A DNA stretch of 64,000 bases from Gracilimonas sp031581265. Its GTDB lineage: Bacteria; Bacteroidota; Rhodothermia; Balneolales; Balneolaceae. Position 1 is the first letter of the stretch. Every line of letters begins with the position of its first letter. Positions 1-8,631 of this stretch are shown one piece after another. A model generated the notes under the pieces. The model was given only the letters and a program-made list of their open reading frames with translations, ran no database searches and was not told the DNA's origin. The stretch is from positions 1-64,000 of the forward strand of contig NZ_JAVLBQ010000007.1 of NCBI RefSeq assembly GCF_031581265.1. The letters are read 5' to 3'. The position numbers and the translations under genes were made by a program.

Positions 1-17
1 CCCGAAAAAATCGGGAC

Positions 18-100
18 AGGAACAACTGACTGATTTATCTCCCCTCCAGGGGAGACTTCACTTTCCTAAACTTTTGTCATCGAATTATCTAACATCTACA
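18..100. repeat. Dispersed intergenic repeat, copy 1 (82-bp unit)
   Basis: This stretch is repeated almost exactly at 29411-29492, with two visible mismatches. It contains the short palindrome CTCCCCTCCAGGGGAG and ends in a core reading CGAATTATCTAACAT. The core recurs alone near 7473, 29185, 43317 and 43903, sometimes on the other strand. No coding potential is visible. From 100 to 255 I see nothing except the AT-rich leader of the next gene. Confidence 0.7.
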
Positions 101-255
101 GTACCGACGAAACACAGGTAAATCCTATAATCCCAAACATCAGGGTTCCAAAAAACACCATTTCTATTCATTTAACCGATTTTTAGCTCAAAGATATTTT
201 ATCAATTTGTATCTTAGGTGCAAATAAATTCATCAAATAAGCAGACTAATTTTCA

Positions 256-1167
256 ATGAGCGCATCTGAAAAAAATACAGATCAATCAAATATTGGCATC
301 TTAATAATGGCCCACGGTGGCGGGACTACCTGGAATAACATGGTAAAAAATGCTGCAGCACCACTGACCGAAAAACACCCTGTCGAATTTGCCTGGGGGA
401 TGGCCAATTTTGTTTCGCTTCAGAAAGCGGTTCAGAATTTGGAGGCCAAAAAAGTTGATAGGATCATAGTTGTTCCACTTTTCATTTCGAAACACAGCCC
501 TATTTTTCGGCAAACAGAATTCCTCTTGGGTTTGAGGGATAAGCTGGCCGATCCACCTATGCCGGTTATGCATTACACAGATGAATTCAGGGAAATGTCA
601 GGAGTTGAATTAGATGATTCCCATTTCATGCATAATATGCTGTTTCCTCCCACACTCAATCAGATTGAAATAAAAACTCCGGTTCAGTTCACTGATGCTC
701 TCGATGATCACCCCACGGTAGCCGGAATCTTAAGAGAGCGCATTTTATCACTTAGCAAAGATCCATCAAATGAAACAGTTGTGTTAGCAGCTCATGGTCC
801 CAATGGAGAAGAAGACAATATCGGATGGGTAAAAAGCATGGAGTCGCTGGCAGCTCAGGTTCAGCACATGCAAAAAAAGGAGGGAGCATCGACTTTCAGA
901 AATATAAATGCCTTGACAGTTCGTGATGATGCCCCGGAAGACATTCATGAGCAAGCCAAACAACATCTGAGGGCGGTAGTTCGACAAGGAAATATTTCGG
1001 GTGAAGTGATTGTAGTTCCTGTATTTCTCTCACCGGGTGGTAGAGAAAAATCAGTGGCTCAGCGATTAGAGGGATTGAATTTTAAATGGAATGGCGAAAC
1101 CTTACTACCCGATGACAGACTTACCAACTTGTTAACAGAAACCGTAAACAATGCTCTAAAACAATAG
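256..1167 (+). CDS. Two-domain CbiX/SirB-type sirohydrochlorin chelatase-like protein
   Basis: 303 residues with two tandem chelatase-like halves. The first has the metal-binding histidine in the strand motif LIMAHGGG (H20). The second repeats it as VVLAAHGPNG (H180). Each half carries a later hydrophobic strand (IIVVPLFIS, VIVVPVFLSPGG), as in the CbiX family, which inserts cobalt or ferrous iron into sirohydrochlorin for cobalamin or siroheme synthesis. There is no signal peptide, so it is cytoplasmic. It stands alone; the next gene is convergent and ends 28 bp away. No other tetrapyrrole-synthesis gene is in the window, so metal and pathway cannot be decided. A link to the B12-dependent nrdJ at 59.5 kb is possible but is inference. 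Confidence 0.78.
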   Translation: MSASEKNTDQSNIGILIMAHGGGTTWNNMVKNAAAPLTEKHPVEFAWGMANFVSLQKAVQNLEAKKVDRIIVVPLFISKHSPIFRQTEFLLGLRDKLADPPMPVMHYTDEFREMSGVELDDSHFMHNMLFPPTLNQIEIKTPVQFTDALDDHPTVAGILRERILSLSKDPSNETVVLAAHGPNGEEDNIGWVKSMESLAAQVQHMQKKEGASTFRNINALTVRDDAPEDIHEQAKQHLRAVVRQGNISGEVIVVPVFLSPGGREKSVAQRLEGLNFKWNGETLLPDDRLTNLLTETVNNALKQ

Positions 1168-1195
1168 ACGGTCATTTCTAAAATCTGTAATCACT

Positions 1196-2743
1196 CTAAT
1201 TTCCACCATACAAACCGAATCTCACACCTGCTTTAAAAATGGTTACAAAGCGGGAATCTGATTGTCCCTGTACGTGACTTCTATTTTGAAAATTGTTGTA
1301 TCCGGTATCTAATTCAAACCACAAATAAGACCGGGGTTGATAGAGTACATGAAGTCCGCCCCTGATAGTTTTCTCTTCATTACCCGTTAAAATAACATCA
1401 ATTACGCTTCCGTCGGGATATCTTCGGTTAAACTCTTGATTAATCACTTGCTCTCCCTGTACATAATAAGCGAGATAAGGTGATACTTTTAGCCCTCGAA
1501 GATATTGATCGAGATAAAAATCGGGAGTTAGTCTGAGCTTTATGTAATCATTAGTTGGGGTGGCCATGCTTCGACCAAGGTAAAGATAACGCCCCTCGGC
1601 TTGATGAGTATTGTAAGTTTGATAAGCAACAGCCTCAAATTCAAGATTAAGATCTATCGAAGGATTATTAAGTGCGTAGGTCAAAGATGTTAGGTAAGTA
1701 AAGGTAATAGGTTCTCCGAAGTCTTCTGTATGCTCAAAATCATCAAGCATAAATTGCATATTGTATGACAGGTTTTGGTAGAAACCCCAGACCATTCCTC
1801 CAATTAATAGATTATGTTCATCATTCTTAGGGTAATTATCGGTAACAAATCCAAATATTAGGAATGGATTGGCATACTTTAATGAAATCCCGGAATTATT
1901 TCCTGAATAAATAACAGATTCAAAAAAACTAATTCCAAAATACTTTGAAGGCCTCCAATCGAAGCGATGAGTAGCTATAAACCTGTTTTTTGAGCCTTCT
2001 CGATAGGGATCTCCCGTGAAGTTTCCATCCGCTGTAATACCATCAAGTTCACCTAGAATACTCCGTAATGAAAAGTGCTTTCCCTTCATGCTGATATTAA
2101 TCTGATCAAAAGATCGGGCATTGGTACTCATGACAGCAGAGGGTTCTCCATATTTGCCCCATTGATTTTGAAATCTTCCAAGTGTTATGCGGAAATTATT
2201 ATTTTGATATCCTGCGTAAGATTCTTCGCTGCGAATATGAAGCCGCCGTACTGCATCAAGTCCGTCGGGGTCCTGATCGTAATAATAATCATGTCGGATG
2301 GAAAATTGTCCTACAAAATCACCTTGTTCCATGTATCCCGATAAAGTAGGATATGGGTATGCGTATAGTTTTTGATTTAGAGGTCGCAGAACATCCTGAC
2401 GTTTGGTGTCACTCACTCTGCTTGCAACGGTAAGTTCAAGACCTAATTCATTTTTTTCTGATGGATCATTCTGATCTACCCTTGCTCTAATCATTTCAAA
2501 CCACACGACCTCATTCTCGCTGAGTTTGTTTTCATTAATTTTGTCGAGTGCAGACTTTATTTCTCCGTATGAATAGGGAAGGGCGGTAGGATTAAGATCT
2601 AACATCATCCCCCGGTTTTGTAGCCTTTTAATATAGTCGTAGGTATAATCAGACATGGATAGCAGACGATTTTGCTGCCCAAGTACATGCCCCGAAATAA
2701 ATAACATGACGACCAGTAAAAGAATTGAAGTTCTGAATTTCAT
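1196..2743 (-). CDS. Wzi-like capsule assembly outer-membrane protein
   Basis: From the methionine at 2743 the protein is 515 residues and opens with a clean signal peptide (MKFRTSILLLVVMLFISGHV). An upstream in-frame start at 2824 would add 27 polar residues before that signal, so 2743 is preferred. The mature part has an N-terminal helical segment (about residues 30-110), then many alternating beta strands ending in an aromatic-rich C-terminus (FKAGVRFGLYGG), as in an outer-membrane barrel. Overall order and motifs such as LGRFQNQWGKYGEP fit the capsule assembly Wzi family, which anchors capsule at the cell surface. The wbp-type sugar genes at 14-21 kb would be consistent with that role. 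The assignment rests on fold pattern and recall. Confidence 0.7.
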   Translation of the reverse strand: MKFRTSILLLVVMLFISGHVLGQQNRLLSMSDYTYDYIKRLQNRGMMLDLNPTALPYSYGEIKSALDKINENKLSENEVVWFEMIRARVDQNDPSEKNELGLELTVASRVSDTKRQDVLRPLNQKLYAYPYPTLSGYMEQGDFVGQFSIRHDYYYDQDPDGLDAVRRLHIRSEESYAGYQNNNFRITLGRFQNQWGKYGEPSAVMSTNARSFDQINISMKGKHFSLRSILGELDGITADGNFTGDPYREGSKNRFIATHRFDWRPSKYFGISFFESVIYSGNNSGISLKYANPFLIFGFVTDNYPKNDEHNLLIGGMVWGFYQNLSYNMQFMLDDFEHTEDFGEPITFTYLTSLTYALNNPSIDLNLEFEAVAYQTYNTHQAEGRYLYLGRSMATPTNDYIKLRLTPDFYLDQYLRGLKVSPYLAYYVQGEQVINQEFNRRYPDGSVIDVILTGNEEKTIRGGLHVLYQPRSYLWFELDTGYNNFQNRSHVQGQSDSRFVTIFKAGVRFGLYGGN

Positions 2744-2849
2744 CAATAGCCGGAAGAATGAGTTTTTGGTATCTGTTTGAGCAAAGGGTAACCAATCTTT
2801 TGAATTTAATCCAGAACGACTCACTCTTGATCAAAAAAATAAAGCTCAT

Positions 2850-2880
2850 AAAAAAACCCGCACAAATTAATGTGCGGGTT
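2850..2880 (-). terminator. Rho-independent terminator after the cold-shock gene
   Basis: A perfect 10-bp stem (arm AACCCGCACA, loop AATTAA) is followed on the minus strand by a run of seven T. It lies 39 bp downstream of the cold-shock gene and just before the Wzi-like gene, so it separates the two transcripts. Confidence 0.85.
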
Positions 2881-2918
2881 CTAATTTCATACAAAGATGA
2901 AATCAATATCGAATTGAA

Positions 2919-3128
2919 TTATTCGAGAATGTAAACTTCAGTAGCGCTAAGGCCTTTGTCAGTTTCTTCTACGGAAAATTCAACTTCTTCACCGTCTTCG
3001 ATACCTTCGTTAAAACCAAGGTTCTCGATGTTATTTCGGTGGAGAAAGATATCCTTTTCACCGTTGTCAGGCTTGATAAACCCAAATCCTTTTTGAGTAT
3101 CAAACCATTTTACTTTACCGTATTCCAT
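2919..3128 (-). CDS. Cold-shock domain protein (CspA family)
   Basis: From the ATG at 3128 the protein is 69 residues, the usual Csp length. It carries both RNA-binding motifs of the cold-shock beta barrel: KGFGFIKP (RNP-1) and DIFLHR (a variant of the RNP-2 motif VFVHF). The start at 3188 gives a 20-residue leader with no family counterpart; that stretch is better read as 5-prime UTR, and it contains an ACAAC-type simple repeat just before the start. The protein acts as an RNA chaperone in the cytoplasm. It is monocistronic, with a strong terminator downstream. Confidence 0.93.
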   Translation of the reverse strand: MEYGKVKWFDTQKGFGFIKPDNGEKDIFLHRNNIENLGFNEGIEDGEEVEFSVEETDKGLSATEVYILE

Positions 3129-3373
3129 AATATATGTTGTGTTGTGTTGTTCGCAGGCACAGTGTATTGTATGCTTAAAAATGGGCATACTTCATTTCAA
3201 AAATCGGCTGCGAGAATTTAAATGTTAGTTATACAAACCAGAGAAGGGAAATATTACTGTACTAAAAAAATACCGACGTCCTTTAATTAATTTGCAATTC
3301 AAAGTTCTCCTTTATTCTGTCCAATAACAAACTTTATTCTTCCGGAGAGTCAGTAAGTGAAAGACGGATAAGA

Positions 3374-4153
3374 TCATTCGTAAATTTCATTAATGAGACC
3401 GGCCATACGAACACCGGCTTTCAGTAATCTGGTTTCAACAGTATCCCAGTTTTTGTACGAATACTCGTAACTAAGTTCCTTGTTTTCAGGCATATCATAT
3501 ACTTGGGGTAGCAGCGCCTGTGATTCATAAGCCCAATTTAATACCGAGCTGCTTTGCCAGTCTCGAATTTGGCTTTCAGTAGGGTGATTGATAAAGCGGG
3601 TGAGTTCTGTAAAACTGAGCTGTTTATCATCAATCATTTCACTGTCCCAAACCCGATGTAAGTTAGAGTTCTCCCAAAACCATTGCAGACGTACATCGTT
3701 ACCACCGCGATCGGAGCCATTTCCCACATGCAGGGGTTGATGGAGATCGCCAACTAAATGAACCAATACCTTTAGGTTTTCAGCTTCTTGTTTTGCAGAT
3801 AATCCGCCTTCTTTTAATTCAGATACTACTTTATCGATAGCCCAAATGATATCACCGTCAGGATTTTTTTCAGCCGATTCATAGGTTTCTCCTTCCGGTA
3901 TGGTCACATAATGCCAGGGAGCCATATAATCATAGCCTCCATCAGAACGAACCTCATCCATCCATGTGCTTACTTCTGCAAGCGACTCATTGCCCAACAC
4001 TCGTTTTACCTCTTTTGCTGCTTTATCAGTTAGATAGTGTTCAGCTACAAGTCCTGTAGCACGGTGACCAATTTGTCCCCACCGTAAGGTTTCATTAGCT
4101 GTTGAGGTAAAACCAAAAATGAAGATGGATATGAGGGCTACGAATTTCGGCAT
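3374..4153 (-). CDS. S1/P1-type secreted nuclease
   Basis: 259 residues with a signal peptide (hydrophobic residues 5-18). The mature N-terminus is near LRWGQIGHR; in this family the tryptophan main chain and a cluster of His/Asp residues bind three zinc ions. The other ligand motifs are present in order: WMDEVRSD, PWHYVTIP, HLVGDLHQPLHVG, DRGGND, and NLHRVWDSEM. The family cleaves single-stranded DNA and RNA and removes 3-prime phosphates, so this enzyme probably works in the periplasm or outside the cell for phosphate or nucleotide scavenging. It is monocistronic, and length and motifs are complete. Confidence 0.93.
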   Translation of the reverse strand: MPKFVALISIFIFGFTSTANETLRWGQIGHRATGLVAEHYLTDKAAKEVKRVLGNESLAEVSTWMDEVRSDGGYDYMAPWHYVTIPEGETYESAEKNPDGDIIWAIDKVVSELKEGGLSAKQEAENLKVLVHLVGDLHQPLHVGNGSDRGGNDVRLQWFWENSNLHRVWDSEMIDDKQLSFTELTRFINHPTESQIRDWQSSSVLNWAYESQALLPQVYDMPENKELSYEYSYKNWDTVETRLLKAGVRMAGLINEIYE

Positions 4154-4274
4154 AATTTGAAAGAATGTGTTTTGATTTATTCTCCAACAAAGATAACAGC
4201 CGTGAGGTTATTAATCATCCGATAATGTCTTTGTTTTTGAGCTTGTAAAAAGAAATCAGGATTAGTTTTTCAAA

Positions 4275-4853
4275 CTAATCAAAATCAGCTGACAGATTGG
4301 ATTTTTCTTCATCTGCTGCATACTGAAACAGCATCCCTGCTACAACAAAAAGGGTAATGAAGAAGCCATTTACAGCCAGAATTTCATACACAGAGCTGTC
4401 TGGAACTTCAGCCATGCCGGTGAATAGAGCAACTATGGTAATTATAAATTGTGCAGCAGCCATAGCGAATAAAGTGTACTTCAGTCCGGAGGCTTTAAAT
4501 TTAGCAATAAAAGCACCCATAACGCCCACCCCAATCACCAGGAAATACAATAGGTTGAATTCGTTATCCTCTGAGCCGATGAGTCCCACGGCAAGATTAC
4601 TCCAGATGAGGAACAGTCCGGTTAAAAGAGCAAATCCCGTGGCAACTCTATATGCAACGGTAGTAGTTTTTTTGGTGACTAAGGTATAGGTCAGACTGCA
4701 TGAAAGAATTAGCAGTCCGGCAAAGATAAAGTCAGATACCGTCCAGATTACATTTTCTGAAAACTGCATTGCTATCAATGGAATCAGTAAAATAGATACG
4801 GTGATAAGTGCAGGATATAGAAAAGCTTTTGAGAGATCTTGTTGTGTATTCAT
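4275..4853 (-). CDS. Six-helix integral membrane protein of unknown function
   Basis: 192 residues with about six hydrophobic helices (roughly 12-30, 37-57, 66-88, 98-117, 124-145, 155-177) and a short acidic cytoplasmic tail. I recognise no catalytic motif or family. It is the last gene of a minus-strand series that begins at 7189, 52 bp after the larger membrane protein at 4906-6015, so it is probably co-transcribed. The function is not known. Confidence 0.7.
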   Translation of the reverse strand: MNTQQDLSKAFLYPALITVSILLIPLIAMQFSENVIWTVSDFIFAGLLILSCSLTYTLVTKKTTTVAYRVATGFALLTGLFLIWSNLAVGLIGSEDNEFNLLYFLVIGVGVMGAFIAKFKASGLKYTLFAMAAAQFIITIVALFTGMAEVPDSSVYEILAVNGFFITLFVVAGMLFQYAADEEKSNLSADFD

Positions 4854-4905
4854 GATTATGTGATTATGTGATTGTTGAAAATTTGTTGGTCATGCATTGA
4901 CTTCA

Positions 4906-6015
4906 TCATTCAAATCCAAAAAGCAGAGGAAATACGATGACTACGATTGCACCCCAAGCTGCGTAAACCGTCAGGTAACCAGTTTGCCATTTTTCTAAAA
5001 CCGAAAATGAAGACTTTCCCCGAAGAAATCTGATATACAGAACCACCGACCAAATTAAATTAACCAAGAGTATTAAGTTTAGACCAAGGGCAGCAACTCT
5101 GTTTGGGGTGAATCCAAATTCAGCTATTCGTTCTGAGATCCCCAAAAGGGCTACTGCATCAGCTATTAGTGCGCTAACTACCAACACAACTTGTATCACA
5201 TCAAATACGCCGGGAGTATCCTCGGAATTTCGGGCAGAGATAGAGTAAAGCAGCAATGCTAAAACCACTATTAGTAGTAGGTCAAAGGCTATAAGCACCT
5301 CACGATCCGTGATGAGCTCTTTTCCGGTAAAAGCCATTACGCCAAGAAAAGTAATAAGCATAATAGCAAAGAGGGGGGAGAAGAGTTTTGCCAGAACCGG
5401 AGCAAAATTGGCGGCCAGGTTACTCCGTATTTCAGCCAGCCATACAGCAATAATTATAGCTCCGGTGGCACCGCATGGCAGTAGCCACGATTCGAAAAAT
5501 GGTTCTATATCAATATCGATGGTTCCGAATATTAAAGCCATGAAACCCGATAGCACACCTCCTCCAAGAGCAATGAGCACGTAGTAGATAAAAGATTCAC
5601 CGTAAAACCGTATGAAATTCATTCTTTCATTAGACTGACGCCATTGTCTGCCTGAGAAAGCTATCCCAACCAAGAGCCATAATGTAACAGGCAGGTGCAA
5701 AGCCAACAGAACTTCCGTATCTGCATGTTGTTCAAAGGGGTAAATATTGGCAAAGGTGAGGGCCATCAGAAATGGAATGGTCAGAAACAAAATAGTCTTT
5801 GTTTTCAATTCTCTTTTCCAGGCAAAATAAGCAGTCACCAAAGGGAGGGCGAAAAAGCTCATATTGCGGAAATACAAGTTTTCGTTTTGATCTAAATCAT
5901 ACCCAAATATTGAGGGTAGCTTTATCAGTACTGCAGCCAATACCGCCAGGCTAAACACAACGATAGCTTCTTTAAAGATAGAGTCATTATGGGGCTCAGA
6001 GGTGGTGTTAGTCAT
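4906..6015 (-). CDS. Polytopic membrane protein, DUF4153-like
   Basis: 369 residues, with about ten or eleven hydrophobic segments spread along the whole length and a charged, non-hydrophobic first 15 residues. The stretch YYVLIALGGGVLSGFMALIF followed by a helix-rich C-terminal half resembles DUF4153 membrane proteins. This is from memory and needs a profile search. A near-palindromic site lies in the 65-bp gap upstream (6048-6064), matching the one at the head of the operon, so this gene may have its own regulated promoter. Substrate or partner is unknown. Confidence 0.62.
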   Translation of the reverse strand: MTNTTSEPHNDSIFKEAIVVFSLAVLAAVLIKLPSIFGYDLDQNENLYFRNMSFFALPLVTAYFAWKRELKTKTILFLTIPFLMALTFANIYPFEQHADTEVLLALHLPVTLWLLVGIAFSGRQWRQSNERMNFIRFYGESFIYYVLIALGGGVLSGFMALIFGTIDIDIEPFFESWLLPCGATGAIIIAVWLAEIRSNLAANFAPVLAKLFSPLFAIMLITFLGVMAFTGKELITDREVLIAFDLLLIVVLALLLYSISARNSEDTPGVFDVIQVVLVVSALIADAVALLGISERIAEFGFTPNRVAALGLNLILLVNLIWSVVLYIRFLRGKSSFSVLEKWQTGYLTVYAAWGAIVVIVFPLLFGFE

Positions 6016-6047
6016 TGTTACAGTATTTTAAATTTTATATTGAAAGA

Positions 6048-6064
6048 ACTTTGAATTACAAAGT
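6048..6064. promoter_or_regulatory. Candidate operator for the local winged-helix regulator, copy 2
   Basis: The sequence ACTTTGAATTACAAAGT is a 6-5-6 inverted repeat (ACTTTG/CAAAGT). It matches 15 of 17 bases of the site at 7197-7213 upstream of the operon that encodes a winged-helix regulator. It sits 33 bp before the start of the DUF4153-like gene. That the regulator binds here is inference from position and symmetry. Confidence 0.55.
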
Positions 6065-6080
6065 AAGTGCCTAAATTTTT

Positions 6081-6275
6081 TTAAACTCTTCTGTGGTTTG
6101 ATTTAATACGGGTAAAGATATACCATCCAAGACCTGTCACTATAAGTGCAAGTGGAATAGCGCCCGGTTCATCTTCGACTACGATCATGAAGGTCAGCAG
6201 AGCAACACCAACAAAGGTGATAAGCAGTGAAATAATTTTGTGCATTTTATGCTGAGCAAAACACTCTGTTTTCAT
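6081..6275 (-). CDS. Small two-helix membrane protein
   Basis: 64 residues with two hydrophobic helices (about 13-31 and 37-54) joined by an acidic loop (VEDEPGA) and ending in basic residues. The start at 6275 is two bases after the stop of the winged-helix regulator, which supports translational coupling. A second methionine at codon 11 would give a shorter form starting right before the first helix. No family is recognised. It may be a partner of the other membrane proteins of this operon. Confidence 0.6.
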   Translation of the reverse strand: MKTECFAQHKMHKIISLLITFVGVALLTFMIVVEDEPGAIPLALIVTGLGWYIFTRIKSNHRRV

Positions 6276-6277
6276 AG

Positions 6278-6577
6278 CTATTTCTGTGATTTTATTATTT
6301 GTTCAAGCACTTTAAGATGTTCCTCAAATGCCTTTTTTCCTTCCGGTGTCATAGAATAACTGGTATTAGGTTTCTTGTCGATAAATGATTTTTCTACTTC
6401 CACAAATCCTTCTTGTTCCAGCTTTTTAATATGAGTAGCCAGATTTCCATCGGTTACTTCAAGGAATTCCTTCAGGGAAGTGAAATCGAGGGAGTCGTTA
6501 ACGGCCAATGCCGACATTATTCCCAGTCTTACCCGATTTTCAAACGCTTTATGTAAATCGTCAAATGATACCTTCAC
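6278..6577 (-). CDS. Winged-helix transcriptional regulator (HTH_34/MarR-like)
   Basis: 99 residues forming one winged-helix domain. The helix-turn-helix covers about residues 33-62 (FTSLKEFLEVTDGNLATHIKK), followed by the wing (VEVEKSFIDKKPNTSYSMT) and a C-terminal dimer helix (EEHLKVLEQIIKSQ). It matches the small one-domain regulators often found next to membrane proteins in Bacteroidota. It lies 6 bp after the upstream membrane gene and 2 bp before the next gene. Two near-identical 17-bp dyads at 7197-7213 and 6048-6064 are the obvious candidates for its binding sites, which suggests autoregulation of the operon. Confidence 0.85.
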   Translation of the reverse strand: MKVSFDDLHKAFENRVRLGIMSALAVNDSLDFTSLKEFLEVTDGNLATHIKKLEQEGFVEVEKSFIDKKPNTSYSMTPEGKKAFEEHLKVLEQIIKSQK

Positions 6578-6583
6578 GTATGA

Positions 6584-7189
6584 TCACCGCTCATATTTGA
6601 AGTACATGTATATTCCGTAAACGATATGAACAGCTCCAAATCCTGTCACCCAGAAAAGGAGTCCATAGCTGATAAAGGCTACATTCAGAAGCCCTAGAAT
6701 CATTTGAACCAATCCCATAATCCGAACTTCCTTAATGGTATAGAATCCGGCATTGTATAAGGCAAGTCCGTAGAATAGAAGGGTGAAGGGAGCTATCAAT
6801 CCAAGTAACCCTTTTGAAATGAATAGCAATATTAAAACCCCACCCGCTAATAACGGAATGGCCATACTGACTAAGAGGCGGCGGGAAGTTGCATTCCAGG
6901 CTTTCTTATCTTGTTTCTGTGCCTTTCTTCGGGAATCCAGAAGAGCGCTGCCAATTGCAAATACTAACACTCCGGTTGCAACTAAAATGATAGTCGACAA
7001 ATTTGTATAAGAATATGTGACTTCATTAGGGTGAAATTCAAAAACACTGTATGCTATTGCGGCTCCAATTAGAGCATAAACTCCTGCCAATATACCCGCC
7101 CATCCGGAAAGAGATAAAAATTTGGAAGACCGCTCCATCATGGAACGAATCTCAGCAATGTCCTGAATGTAATCTTGTTCTTCTTTCAT
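6584..7189 (-). CDS. Six-helix membrane protein heading the regulator operon
   Basis: 201 residues. A polar N-terminal stretch with the helix EIRSMMERSSKF precedes six hydrophobic helices (about 26-48, 62-84, 105-125, 128-147, 155-173, 177-196). No catalytic motif is visible. This architecture beside a single-domain winged-helix protein recurs in Bacteroidota, but I know of no established role. It is the first gene of the operon running down to about 4275. Its start codon lies 8 bp from a 17-bp dyad that could be an operator. Confidence 0.72.
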   Translation of the reverse strand: MKEEQDYIQDIAEIRSMMERSSKFLSLSGWAGILAGVYALIGAAIAYSVFEFHPNEVTYSYTNLSTIILVATGVLVFAIGSALLDSRRKAQKQDKKAWNATSRRLLVSMAIPLLAGGVLILLFISKGLLGLIAPFTLLFYGLALYNAGFYTIKEVRIMGLVQMILGLLNVAFISYGLLFWVTGFGAVHIVYGIYMYFKYER

Positions 7190-7196
7190 GCAAAGT

Positions 7197-7213
7197 ACTT
7201 TTTATTACAAAGT
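7197..7213. promoter_or_regulatory. Candidate operator for the local winged-helix regulator, copy 1
   Basis: ACTTTTTATTACAAAGT, directly upstream of the first gene of the operon, matches the site at 6048-6064 at 15 of 17 positions. The octamer CAAAGTAC occurs twice here (7191-7198 and 7208-7215), which gives extra half-sites. The position is right for repression of the operon promoter. Confidence 0.55.
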
Positions 7214-7261
7214 ACATAGGAAATACGAAAGTAACAATAGGGGGGTGATTATTTTTCACTC

Positions 7262-7763
7262 GATAGTTACTAAGGAATAGAACACGGATAAAGCGGATTG
7301 GGCGGATAATCGCGGAAGGAAGTGTGATTTTATCAATCCCCCCAAGTTCTCACCCGGAGCAGGAAATGAGTCTCGATCTAGTTCAAGCGTCTCGCTTGGA
7401 CCAACTTGTTTACCAATTCAACCACCGCATCCCGACTTTCGGGACGACGCCTGCGCTAGTGCTCTTCGTTGTTTTTGTCAACGAATTATCTAACATCTAC
7501 AAGGATGACAACCTTTTGGGTAGTTTCAATTTCCCAATCCACCCTCGTTCCCAACGCCCACGTTGGGAATGCCAGTATGGACCACCGGTCCAAAACACAA
7601 CTAAAAAAGTACTTACAGCTCATCATGGAGTAAACAAGTCAGCAAACTAACATTGCAAATCAGTGCCCATCTGCAAAATCCACTTTATCCGCGTTCTAAT
7701 TCGATGGTGACTAAGGAATAGAACACGGATAACACGGATTCGACGGATAATCGCGGAGCTAAT
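7262..7763. repeat. Repeat-dense intergenic region left of the barrel gene
   Basis: The region holds two units containing GAACACGGATAA and CGGATAATCGCGG (7262-7319 and 7663-7763), a core of the 82-bp family (near 7473-7501), and a 120-bp block at 7546-7665. That block contains CGTTCCCAACGC, the dyad GACCACCGGTCC and an AAAACACAACT tail. The same units recur to the right of the next gene (8632-9271). An open frame of 108 codons across it has no family features and is not called. From 7764 to 7937 there is only AT-rich leader. Confidence 0.7.
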
Positions 7764-7937
7764 ATTATAGTAATTTTACACTTAATATCAGTGTTCATCC
7801 ACTACGTCGGCATATACGCGTTCGGTTCCTGAGATTTTGAAAGTTCAATCAAAAGCTTAACATCATCATGCCATTATAGCTAACTTCAATTATGTTTTTA
7901 TTGGATCTCCTTAACCATCATTAAACCCATACATACT

Positions 7938-8600
7938 ATGAAACAATTTTACAAACTGACATCAATTGTTATCCTCTTGTTGATATCATCTACATTGACA
8001 CTTCAAGCCCAGGAACATGAGCATAGTTTGATAGAGGGTGCAAGGGCCATACAATTTCAGGTAAACAGTAATTTCACTCTTGGTTCTTTTGGGGGCAGTG
8101 CTCTCTCTTATAAAAGACAACTGTCAGAAGAAAAGGCGCAAAGATTTAGTCTTAGTTTTCAAAGTGCTCTTCGAAATCGGACTTTTCCTAATAGTTCAAA
8201 TGATCAGGAGACAACAGATTTTGGAACTGATATTGCAGCCATTATAAGCTGGCAGAACTATGTGAATCCCCAAGACGAAGTAAAAGCATATTATGGCTAT
8301 GGACCCGGAATTAGTTTTGGGTATAACTCAAATAACCTGGAAAGAGTCAATGATACCATTACGCAGGATAGGTTAACCTTGGGGGTAAAAGCAATAGGTT
8401 ATTCCGGGGTTGAATGGTTTATCAGTTCTTCGTTCAGCCTTCATGCCGAATACCGGGCATCATTCCGAGCCACTTTCGAGAGCCGAAAAGTAATAACAGA
8501 AGACCATCAAACCAGCCAGGAAACAACTGATAAATACAACGAGAACAGATTCTCTTTGGGCAGCAATGGCGTTAGGTTTGGTTTGTCTGTATACTTTTAA
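7938..8600 (+). CDS. Outer-membrane beta-barrel protein of unknown function
   Basis: 220 residues. The signal peptide (residues 1-24, cut after LTLQAQ) is followed by alternating amphipathic strands and a C-terminal strand ending in VYF, typical of proteins inserted by the BAM complex. The barrel is small, probably eight to ten strands. Motifs such as YYGYGPGISFGY recall OmpA-like or PorT-like barrels, but no family is certain. It is monocistronic and bracketed on both sides by the same dispersed repeats. Confidence 0.72.
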   Translation: MKQFYKLTSIVILLLISSTLTLQAQEHEHSLIEGARAIQFQVNSNFTLGSFGGSALSYKRQLSEEKAQRFSLSFQSALRNRTFPNSSNDQETTDFGTDIAAIISWQNYVNPQDEVKAYYGYGPGISFGYNSNNLERVNDTITQDRLTLGVKAIGYSGVEWFISSSFSLHAEYRASFRATFESRKVITEDHQTSQETTDKYNENRFSLGSNGVRFGLSVYF

Positions 8601-8631
8601 ACTACAGGCTGCCATTGTTCCCTTTTCCAAT

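Noticed and set aside
7324..7650. Open frame of 108 codons between the membrane operon and the barrel gene
   Set aside because: It runs across three repeat families that also occur elsewhere without an open frame, and it has no family features.
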